Source: Fragilaria crotonensis
Lineage: Eukaryota > Bacillariophyta > Fragilariophyceae > Fragilariales > Fragilariaceae
Direction of reading: 5' to 3'
Length of the DNA: 64,000 nucleotides
Assembly (NCBI GenBank): GCA_022925895.1
Contig: JAKSYS010000301.1
Span: 1 to 64,000 of the forward strand
In this document: piece by piece, positions 39,604 through 49,036 of the stretch
How positions within the stretch are numbered: position 1 is the first letter of the stretch
Layout of the letters: each line of letters opens with the position of its first letter
Position numbers and translations under genes: made by a program
Notes under the pieces: generated by a model
Databases searched by the model: none
What the model was told of the DNA's origin: nothing
Seen by the model: only the letters and a program-made list of their open reading frames with translations

Positions 39604-41679
39604 TTATACATCTCTAGTCCGCAAAGCATTGAACGAGTTCTCGACTGCCATCATCCCAACCCTGTGCGTCAGGAAACGAGGCACAAAGGAAGAATTGACT
39701 TGACTCATGTTGACAAGGTCCGTGACTTTGGGGTTTTGGGGCACGGATCGCATCAAGTTGACGCCCCATGTGATTTCATTCTTCACGTCCCGTTCCACAC
39801 GATTACAGTCACAATGATATCCAGCGACGCCACTTGTTAGAGACCGACTTACAATGATGAAGCTTTCCCTTTCCACATCGCCATTGGCATCTTCTTCGTC
39901 ATCGAGCTGCAACCCATACATGAGGGTTGACATGGTGACACTAAGGGAAGTGAAGGGCACTCTTGTCTCACTTTTGACAACTTTGATGACTTTGACCCTT
40001 TCCTCCGGATTCGATGTATTGTCATCCTGAATAACCAAAAGGTCGCTCCGGCCAAGGCAGAATCGGTTGTATTCAGTCGTTCGGCTACTGTCACAGAGCA
40101 ACTCGAATATTTCCCGAGGGCTACCAGGTACGACACCCCTTGACAAAAATAGTGGTGCATCGAGGTCGCGGTATCTCCCCGACTTGAATGTTCCAGACCA
40201 AACCAAGGCATGCTGCTCCAAAAGCAAGTACGCGGCGGCGTCTGTCATTGTTTCTTTAATCTTGAGGAGCTTGCGGGTCTCTCCTTCCGGTTTCCATTTA
40301 GTCATGTCTATGCCATGTGATTGGGCGTAGTCAGTCCCCATCGATGCCAATGCTAATCCCTCATTTAAAAGTGCCTCTAACGCTTTTGAAGAGAGTTGCT
40401 CGTTTGCAAAATCCGGACTCAGGTCAATATAGAAGAGCTTGTCACCGCTATCTGTGTGGATGTTTAGGTCGCTCACTCTCAAGAGCGACTTGCTGACATC
40501 TGACGATGACGCTTTTCGAACGCGTTGTTGCACGTCACCGGTGGCGGGGTCAATGCGAAGCCTGTCGAGAAAGGCTTCTTTCTCGGATGAGCTTTCACCT
40601 GCAGAGCTGGAATCAAGATGAAGGTACTGTTCCTGCCGGTGGGTATGGTTATTTGACGGTGGGGGTTCGCCGAGAAGTGGGGAGAACAAGCCCAGAAGTA
40701 TTCCGCCAATGTTATTCTTAATGCCATCAGCGGCATGCAGCACAGCGGGAACTGCATTGGACACGTGGTGCACGAGTGAGTCAATGGGTGAAGACTGGCT
40801 CGATGTATCCGTGTCGTGAGGCTGAGCCTCTGCAGGCAGTAATCGGTGTTGATTGTTTTGCATTGCAACAACTGAAACCACTTGCGTGCATGTGAGGAGC
40901 AATGTCTCGGTGGCCGAAGTGATGAGATGAATGGGAAGAGTTACTGGAAGACACGCGACATGGACCGCAACTCCAGCTCCGTGCACTACGATTCCAGTAA
41001 GCCCGAGCGCCACATCCTTGGTGGATGAAAGGAAGATCCTCATTTCATGTGAATGCATCAAGGCATTGGCATTGTCGACTGCGCAGTACATGTAATCAGT
41101 GGAAAGGATGGAGTAGGAGAGAAGAATGAGCACATTATTGCACAGGTCGCACATTAGCAGTGGTAGGTGGCATAGAGTCTTAGCGAGGAAGGCACCTCAG
41201 GAGCGTGGCACGAATGGCAGTGGAACGTGATGAGCATGCAAACTCAATCACCGAATAAGCCAAAGAAAAACTAACAACTAGGCATCAATCACTGGGAACT
41301 CACCCCAGGCTTGACACAATTGTGGAACATCAATGCTTCGTTGTTCCTCGATTACGTGCAAACAAAGACTCTGGGATGCTTGTGGTAGTGGCGACGATCC
41401 ACGTCCTTTCTGTCGTTGCTGTAATACTTGTTCTTCTTCTCCATCCTGAGGCGCATCAGCATCATTTCCAATACCATCAAAATCTGACACATCCGTATTA
41501 CACGAACTATTCATGCTGATGCTTGCAGCAGAAGCGACGGATGCGTCTTCCGGCACGGGTACTTGTACGCCTGAACGCCAGTTTGACGCACCGGCTGATC
41601 CCGACGAAAGCCTTCGTATATGACGTGACACTGTTGCGGCATAGGCATTCGGCTTGGCAAGTTTTCGTATCCTTTTCAT
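39604..41679 (-). CDS. START-domain lipid-transfer-like protein, two exons
   Basis: Inferred structure: exon 1 41304-41679, intron 41079-41303 (gtgagt...gcgcag), exon 2 39604-41078. The junction keeps frame and gives 618 residues minus two uncertain N-terminal codons, that is about 616 from ATG 41679. The N-terminus is basic, with an Ala/Ser-rich stretch. A hydrophobic segment after the junction (VALGLTGIVVHGAGVAVHVACLPV) may be a membrane anchor. The C-terminal half is START-like: ALVWSGTFKSGRYRDLDAPL, GSPREIFELLCDSSRTTEYN, VKVIKVVKSETRVPF, then SFIIVSRSLTSGVAGYHCDC. START domains bind lipids or sterols. The ligand is unknown. The upstream part of the exon 2 frame (to 41154) is treated as intron. 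Confidence 0.7.
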
Positions 41680-42628
41680 GGTCAAATCAAGTGAACTCCA
41701 ATGATCCGTTGAGACAAGTGAGTCCTGTTACTTCAGCAAGGACCTACTGTGAGCCTTTAGGTGAATTAACTTGAGTTGCCTTGTGACTCGTGCTTTGTAT
41801 GCCAAAACAACCGACAACTCTGATATTTTGAACCAAGAAATAACAATCGTTCAATTCTTCTCTTCCATTCATGCACCACAATCGTCCCTTGTCATCGTTG
41901 GTTGTAAGTTCAATGTGGTTCGAGTGTTCTACATGTATCGTATGCACGAAACGTTGAACAAACACATGCCCCCGGAATGCTCGTCACTCGTCACCCACTC
42001 ACCACGTTAGAAGCTTCGTCTTCCGGACAAGGCCACCGTATCCGGTAGTACATTACTTGTAGAAACCCTTGTGCCAGTGCTATTCTAGAAACCCAGATGA
42101 TGTCGTCAATTGTTTTTTGGCCAGTTTGAAATTGACAAGAACGATCATTTCGATATATCCATTCTTTGATACATGTGAATATAGAGGCTGTATTGAAAAA
42201 ATTAGCCTGAACGCCAGTATTGTGTTCATACCGAGTACCAGTACTGTACTACTATTACGATCTGGCCCTACTGTACATGGAAAAGCGCGAACGACGGTAC
42301 TCCCGTCCAGTAGCAATCGACAACCTGTTTGCCTATTCCATTCTCAGTGCCAAGCGTCCACATGGCATATGCACAATAAGCAATAAGCTTCGCTCATGAA
42401 CAAGTTCCAAGACTGTAGTCTTTAACCAATGGAGTATTCCGAGAACAGAGATGCATAGTTCATCTGTGAAAAACATTTACTACTATAGTATATCGAGAAT
42501 GATACTACAGACTGTGTCTAGCTTTGATGGCCTGGTGTTATACCACCCCCGCAGCGAATAGGGTACATTATTCACCTATCGAGAACAGAGTAGTTACGCG
42601 TAGTATGCAATGATAAAGACTTGCAACT
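41680..42628. other. intergenic, no gene seen
   Basis: Lies between the START gene and the metacaspase 3' end. Short open frames on both strands lack recognisable features. GTAC-type motifs occur near 42230-42300. Confidence 0.35.
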
Positions 42629-43752
42629 CTATCGGCATACCAAGCTGAAAAGGCTGTTGAGAAAGCCAAGAGACATGTTGGCTCCGCCGCCACCGCCGCC
42701 GCTTCCACCTCCAGTTGAGACACTGGTCACGATTGTCAAGACAATCTGAGCGACAGCTCCAGTTCCAAACACTTTTTTGATCAAATACTTGATCGCCATG
42801 GTCTTGAGTTGGTTGAGATTCGCGTTTGGATTTTGTCCCATTTCTTGCTGCTGTCCATCTGCCTTGAACGTATAAGGAAGGTCCAACACGGAACCCGAAT
42901 GGCAACAGTCCATGAGACACGTCAACGTCGATCCTTGCGGCATGCGTCCCACCAATTCGGAAAAGATAGTATCATCTCGCATCTGACCTGCCGATTGATA
43001 GTCGACAGGGATCAAGGTTTCATCGTATCCATCGTTCTCGTCATTGTTCTCATCAGCAATTCGACCACCATGGCCGGAATAATGAAAAAAGGCACAGTCC
43101 CCACTTTCTGTGGACGACACCAGATTCCGAAAAGCGGCAATCATATTGGCGTACGTTGGTGATTGATGTTGACCATCGTCCTGCGTTGTAGAAAGCAGAA
43201 CTACGTGTGAGGTGATGATGCTGATGGTTACTGCAGTACAATGACACATTGTGCGTTCACACTTACCATCAAGACAATGACGTTGGACTCGGAAAATCCC
43301 TGAGCGTTGACGAGATAGTCTTTGATATTTCCAACGTCATTGTGACATCCCGACAATTGACCTTGCTGTCCAACGTAGTTGATTCCAATCAAGAGAGCTC
43401 GCTTGGTTCCAGTGCAACCCTTGGGAACAATCTGAAAACTTTCGTTCACATCCATTTTCCTCGACGCACTGAGCTGAGGAATCTGGGTGTAACTGCCTTG
43501 ACCCAGAATTTGCCGCATTCTCGTCAAAACTTGAACGAACGACAAGTTTTCATCATTCTTGTGGTGTTCGTTGTAGAGGACCTTGAGCAGTGCCGATGTA
43601 CATGCGCCACCAGATCGACCTGCAGGATCGGGAAGCTGAAACTCTGAAGCGTTGGAAACATCTGCGGATGTCTGTGCATCCTGACACCCAGAAATCATGC
43701 GCACATCGGCGGGGATCAATTCAGCCGCGTCACCTTCAAAATCTCCCGACAT
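42629..43752 (-). CDS. type III metacaspase, two exons
   Basis: Exons 43267-43752 and 42629-43180 join at an 86-bp intron (gtaagt...cgcag) to give 345 residues from ATG 43752. Cys protease of the caspase-like fold cleaving after Arg/Lys, linked to stress and cell death in algae. The p10-like part comes first (MISGCQDAQTSADVS, SGGACTSALLKVL). The p20 part follows (TKRALLIGINYVGQQGQLSGC) with catalytic His in HYSGHGGR (about H199) and Cys in DCCHSGS (about C255). This swapped order defines type III metacaspases of phytoplankton. The Gly-rich C-terminus (GGGSGGGGGG) is unusual. The upstream region contains the TAAGCAAAT array. Confidence 0.9.
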
Positions 43753-44005
43753 CGTAATTGCAATCAGAAAAAAAGTGAGACTGTGATTGTCTGGAAAAGT
43801 GACACTTTTCAGCGATGAACTATACAACTATACAGTGTGTATCAGAATGGAGATATACTGCGTCTACAGGAAGGTCCGGCCAATGCACGTTCCAGCCGTA
43901 CCGTTAGGGGCAGTTGAGTTTGCGCGCCAGCCTTGCTCCGATTTGCATGATGCGAGAATTTTAGCAATGGTAATGATCCATCCGAGCCGGCAAGGTTGCT
44001 GCATC

Positions 44006-44330
44006 GTAAGCAAATTTTTCTTGACAGTAAGCAAAATCAGTAAGCAAATTATGCCGGTAAGCAAATTTTGTAAGCAAATTTTTTCTGTAAGCAAATTTGA
44101 TTTTCGTAAGCAAATTCTTCTTTGCTGTAAGTAAATTTTATTTAGGTGTTTGAAAATTGGTATGTTTTTACGTAGAAAAGACAGTCCCCGTAAGCAAATT
44201 TAATCTCCCAGTAAGCAAATTTTGTAAGCAAATTTCTGCTTACAATAGATTTGCTTATGGTAAGCAAATTCCGTAAGCAATTTCATTCCGTAAGCAATTT
44301 TTTTTCGCTGTAAGCAAATTTTCTTACAGA
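44006..44330. repeat. array of about 15 copies of a GTAAGCAAAT motif
   Basis: Direct copies of TAAGCAA(AT) start at 44007, 44028, 44041, 44058, 44071, 44088, 44107, 44128 (one mismatch), 44191, 44212, 44225, 44261, 44274, 44291 and 44311. Two copies on the other strand lie near 44236 and 44249. Start-to-start distances are often 13, 17 or 21 bases. It lies about 255-580 bp upstream of the metacaspase start. It is neither a simple tandem repeat nor a microsatellite. Confidence 0.9.
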
Positions 44331-44464
44331 CGTCAGCCGTGTCACCACCACGCCGGCACATCCAATTTTGCGCCAGCCAGACATCGATCGGAACTTGTTT
44401 CCCTCCCGGCGGGCGCGCGTACTTCCTTTATTCAGGACTTCGCCCGTGTTGCCGGACCTTCCAG

Positions 44465-45622
44465 CAGAGTCCTGCACTGGGTACCCATACCCAGTACCCA
44501 CCCACTACCCACCCATACCCATGGTTAATGGGTGGGTACCACCTAAAAACTGCTTAGAACCAATAATTTAACGCATGTTACGACTCAATTTATCCATTCC
44601 TTCAAGCTTCGCACTCTATTTCCGTTCTGTTACAACTTCTTCTCCGTATAGTTCTCCATGTTACAATTGAATCAATCTTGTACTGGAGCAGATATTCATC
44701 AAGAAATGGAACGATTTCATCGCCTCATTTTGAGATTATTGGTTCTAAGTGATACATAAAAATTTATACATGCATGAAGAAAAATTTATATGTGCGCGCG
44801 TAATTTTTTTCACACGTTCGCCCAAAATCGATGTAATTTTCGGTCTACTGTTACGCTGGTAGCCACGTGTGTCTTGTACCACCAACGTTGGACCACAAGA
44901 AAAATACGGCGCGGTATCGTGTGTCACGCGTTTCTATAAAAATCGCAACAGTGAAAAAAATACTCCGAGCATTCATGGGAAGCCCACCTCGATGTGTTAA
45001 AATCGTGAGCTGGATTTGAGCTCAATTGCCAAAATACAGTGTGAAATATTGAAGCGACCGCTCACTCAACCTCGCTTTCCTGCAAGTATACGAAGGCTGT
45101 AGGATGAAAAAAAGGAATGAGGTTGTCATACATATTCTTTGGGAAAAACATAATTTGAGCAACTTTTGTGTAGGAGATATGGATTTTAACGCGTTTATTG
45201 GTTCTAAGTGATATTATTGGTTCTAAGCAGTTTTTTGGTGGTATGGGCATGCCCAACCAGTGGGTGGGTGGGTATGGGTGGTCCAAACTCCACTGAGCAA
45301 ACCGTGGGTGGGGTAATGGGTGGTCTAACCTGCCCACACGAATCGACCAGTGTGTACTCTGAGTATACAGTAGCTAGTAAGGAGTAGTAGAGTATAGTAC
45401 ACGGTGAGAGCAACTTTTAGAAAAATAGCCTGCGGCGGGCTAAATTTTTGCAGGGAAAATGGGTACTGGGTGGGTATGGGTACGGCCTAGCCGGCGTGGG
45501 TGGGTACGGGTGGTCCAAGCGTGACCGCGCGAAGCGTGGGTGGGTCATGGGTGGTCCAAGCCTGCCTACCGGTAGCCTTGGGTACCCATGGGCACAGGCG
45601 TCATACCCGGTGCAGGACTCTG
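44465..45622. mobile_element. non-autonomous hAT-like element rich in GGGT repeats
   Basis: The ends are inverted repeats: CAGAGTCCTGCAC-GGGTA at 44465 and the reverse complement ending at 45622. CAGAG at the tip fits hAT elements. The expected 8-bp duplication is not clear (ccttccag against gtctacag), so the flanks have decayed or the ends are slightly off. A second, inner inverted pair (about 44539-44567 and 45211-45240, ACTGCTTAGAACCAATA core) frames 670 bp. The right arm has four near copies of GTGGGTGGGTA-GGGTGGTCCAA. No coding capacity seen. Confidence 0.65.
45262..45278 (+). other. potential G-quadruplex
   Basis: GGGTGGGTGGGTATGGG: four G triplets with loops of 1, 1 and 3 bases, inside the GGGT-rich arm of the hAT-like element. 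Confidence 0.6.
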
Positions 45623-45917
45623 GTCTACAGTGATTGCCCGCCGATCACGACTACATCTACCATACCAGTATTCATACCTCAGTACTGTAGGACAATACTC
45701 GAGTTTTGTACTGAGGCGGTATTCGAACTCCGAGTACGACGGTACGTTAAGAATGAACTGTAGCGTACGTAGGTCGTTACGTGGTACACTGTACAGATTT
45801 TGCGATACAGTACCATTCTACAAGTAGTGATATATAAGGAATTACAGAATCGAAAAGAAGGTAACCATCAACTGTTCGAGGAGGATTGATGACTACTCGG
45901 AGACCTCTCTAGTAGGG

Positions 45918-46721
45918 TTAAGAACTGGTTGCATTCCAGTGAGATTCTGGGGGAAACCTTCGTTCTTCCCACTCATAGGCCTCTAGCTTCAAGTGTGCTT
46001 CCTCAATCAAAGTTCCAGTTGTGTCGCTGTTGCTATCATCGCCAATGTATTGCATACCTTCGCATCCTCCAGCGTCCGGAGTCCAATAAGGACCGTTAGC
46101 ATCCTCGTCTGTAGATCGAACTTCATCGTCCCACGTGGCTTCGCTTTCCATAATGTTGGGCCAAAAGGGATACGTCGAACACTGAACAGGTCTTGCCTCA
46201 TAAATTCGACATTGTTTGTCTTCCAAAAAGACACATGCTGCTCCAGTCGGATCATTTTTGATTTGGATCCATACTTCATTATCATCACCAGAAAGTGTGT
46301 GCGAGGCATATTGCTGGATGAATGCTTCTGTGGACATTTTCAAAAATCGTGCTGCCTGGATTGTTTCCGTGGGGGACATCCACACACTTCCCTTCGTTTT
46401 GCAACATTTTCCACACATGGTACAATTAAAGGGTAGTGACGACATGGATGACCACCATTTATTTTGAGGAAGAGGTGGCTGCAACGCTCGGGCGTACGCA
46501 TCATTGTCCGAAACAGAACTATTCACATTGTCATTATCATCATTATGAGGTGACAGCATATCCTCCGACGATTGCTGCTGCTTCGGCGGGTGGCTGTGGA
46601 ATCTCACGATTGTTCGAGACCAGACATGTTGATGTCGATTCCGAGGAATGGAAAATGCAAGTGATGAAACGGAGCAGTAGTTAACGGCAACAGCAATCAA
46701 TTGAATCGTTGTCCTTCCCAT
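45918..46721 (-). CDS. YkgJ-family (CxxCxxCC) cysteine-cluster protein, probably plastid-targeted
   Basis: 267 residues from ATG 46721 (MGRTTIQLIAVAV). A hydrophobic signal is followed by SSLAFSIP, similar to the ASAFAP junction of diatom plastid presequences, then a basic/Ser stretch. The core begins FNCTMCGKCCKTKGSVWMSP, contains EDKQCRIYEARPVQCSTYPFWP and ends with an acidic region. CxxCxxCC plus later CRIYxxRPxxCxxxPF is the signature of the YkgJ/UPF0153 (putative zinc or iron-binding) family, whose biochemical role is poorly known. Seven or so conserved Cys are present, so it should bind metal. Confidence 0.85.
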   Translation of the reverse strand: MGRTTIQLIAVAVNYCSVSSLAFSIPRNRHQHVWSRTIVRFHSHPPKQQQSSEDMLSPHNDDNDNVNSSVSDNDAYARALQPPLPQNKWWSSMSSLPFNCTMCGKCCKTKGSVWMSPTETIQAARFLKMSTEAFIQQYASHTLSGDDNEVWIQIKNDPTGAACVFLEDKQCRIYEARPVQCSTYPFWPNIMESEATWDDEVRSTDEDANGPYWTPDAGGCEGMQYIGDDSNSDTTGTLIEEAHLKLEAYEWEERRFPPESHWNATSS

Positions 46722-47627
46722 ACTCAACGAATAAGAGTTACAGAAGGTGTGGCCATGATTGGATGGCACTTGATGGCGCAAAACTTACTGTCTAACCTGG
46801 AGATACTCCAAGTTCTCGTGCGTATTCTTGTGTCTCTGAAGATTTGCGGTTCCCACACAGAATCAGTAGTGTACGTGTACTGTACTCGAGTAGATTCAGT
46901 ACTACAGTACTGTACATGGTGCAACATGATTTCCCCATGGGATCCCCATTTTCTACTTTAATGTAGAACCAGGTTTCTATGAGAGTTACTGTAGTACAAG
47001 TACTCCGTACTGTTGTCCTGTCTTTCGTGGGAAAAAGTCTTACGGAGGGAGGAAGACGCACCGTGTCGCCGATAGGACCACTCCAACGGATATTTCTTTT
47101 TCCGAGAAAAGCGTAGTCAATACTGGCGGATGCCATGTGTACAGTGTTTATTGAATTATCTGTGCTGAATGTTAATGCTACATGCACATGAATGATATAG
47201 GAAGGAATGTACCATATTACATAGGAGCACATTTCGGATGCCATATTCAAGTCTTAATTTTTATATTATGTACATACACACCTTACATACATAAATAACT
47301 GTACTCCCTCCTACACTTCGCAATGCTGATCTATCATCAGTCGCCTTCCCTTCAAACTTCAAACGCTGTCCTCAGTTCTCCGAGTGTCTTCGAGTGCTAT
47401 TGTGTTTGTTGAACCATTTGCCTATCATACTTTCGACTGCACAGTGAGAAGCGGAGACGATTGTGATCGGATATCGGGCTGGATACTCAGGCAGATCTAC
47501 TGGTGGGACTGAAGTCCTTGAAGTACTTGCTACATCACAGTTTTTACGCTACACCGTTGTACTGCTTCGGTAGTCTATCAAGCTTGACCAGGACACGGAC
47601 GTCTCGATCTCATCATAATCTCCAACG
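46722..47627. other. intergenic, no gene seen
   Basis: Between the YkgJ-type gene and the Rab gene (divergent genes), so it should hold both promoters. GTAC-type motifs cluster at 46890-47010. A short frame on the minus strand (46792-47250) has no recognisable features. Confidence 0.4.
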
Positions 47628-48848
47628 ATGCCGCACGTCGAATTGCCTCAGGCAGAGTTCAAGGTAATAAACCTGTTGTTTGGAGTAATGGTACTTGAGT
47701 ACCACTTGACTGTTTGCTCGTATGATGCTGTGTTCGCATCTTGAGCTTTAGTGGTGACGAGTGTGTCGGTTGTGTCCCTGGCACTGTGTCAGTTGTACTT
47801 GGATTACGCTTGTGTTGATCATTGGACTCTACTGGAGTGCGGAGTAGTACCCCACTAACACTCCCAATTTCCTTGTTTGTAGATTGTCATGCTGGGTGAC
47901 ACTTCGACTGGAAAGACGAGTTTAGTCTTGAGATTTGTCGAAGGATCGTACAGGGAAGAACGACCACCGACCACTGGAGCCTTTTTCATTACGAAACGAC
48001 TGCTTGTGGACAGCATTCTTTGCAAGATATCCATTTGGGATACAGCAGGTCAGCCACAATTCCGTCCTCTGGCCAAAATGTATTACTCCCACGCTGCCGC
48101 AGCCATTTTATGTTTTTCCTATTCCTCTCGTCAATCCTGGCAAGTTACGAAATTTTGGTTGGAAGAATTGCATCGCAACGTTCCGGCCGGAAACATTGTC
48201 TTGTGTTTGTGTGCCTGTAAGAGTGACATTACCCCTCACGTGGTATCGCCCAAGGAAGTTCAGGAATTGGCCATGGCCAACGGTGCACTGCTCGTGGAAA
48301 CATCGGCGGCCAAAAACTTGAATGTGACACAAGTCTTTACCAAGGTGTCCGAACGTGTTTTGCAATTTCAAAAGAAGGAACGAGAGACGGGCCTCGGGAA
48401 GATTCCGGTAACTCCCGGAGCGACTGCCATGTTGGGACAAGATGGACAACAACCACTACCGCCATCACAACAACAACAGAATCGTCAAGTAGCGACGACG
48501 ACGACATCATCAACGACTTCTTCTGTAACAACACCTGCAGTGGTTAATCGATATGGTGTTGTTGTTGTAGAGGAAGAAAAGAAAACGGATACTCAAAAAT
48601 ACAATATGGATTCTGCGAATCGTGAGGCTGCACCCAGCATGAGGACCGCTCCGTCGTCCCAACAACAAGAACAACATCTGCAGTATAAGTTTCAACACGA
48701 ACAGCAGCAGCAGCAACACCTTCATCAAAAACATAAGCGACGAGACAAACGGACTCGAAGTTTACCCTCTGTGGATGAAGAGGTCAATGCACCTCAACCA
48801 GCAATGTGCGGTCTGATACCAGCAAATGCATCCTGCGTGATATCATAA
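47628..48848 (+). CDS. Rab5-like small GTPase with Gln-rich tail and CaaX box, two exons
   Basis: Exon 1 (47628-47663, MPHVELPQAEFK) joins exon 2 (47883-48848) at gtaata...ttgtag to give 333 residues. GTPase motifs: P-loop GDTSTGKTS (residues 17-25), a switch I region with PTTGAFF close to the Rab5 PTIGAxF, WDTAGQPQFR with the catalytic Gln, and ETSAAK. The NKxD base-recognition motif reads CKSD, a departure from consensus. After the domain (about residue 170) comes a long Gln/Thr/His-rich low-complexity tail ending CVIS, a CaaX prenylation signal in place of the usual Rab CC/CXC end. Rab5-type proteins act in endosomes. An endosomal role here is inferred. Confidence 0.85.
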
Positions 48849-49036
48849 GTGAGAACGCAATGTCGGCGCATGCGCACACGTCACAAAAAAGTGAATTCAA
48901 CTGGTGAAAACCATTATACTATAAAGTAGTTCCATCCTGTTAAGTGGACCTCGATTTTTGCCTAGCTACAGCCCATTATCGATGTTGAGCCTTCCTTGTG
49001 CGATGCCGTGCCATTTATGAACCCAACAAAACGATG

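Noticed and set aside
41079-41154. N-terminal extension of the START gene exon 2 ORF as a separate start
   Set aside because: A donor at 41303 and acceptor at 41079 join it in phase to a good upstream exon, so this stretch is more likely intron.
44006-44330. TAAGCAAAT array as a CRISPR array
   Set aside because: The repeats are too short (about 10 bases), spacers are variable and as short as 3 bases, and the host is a eukaryote without cas genes nearby.
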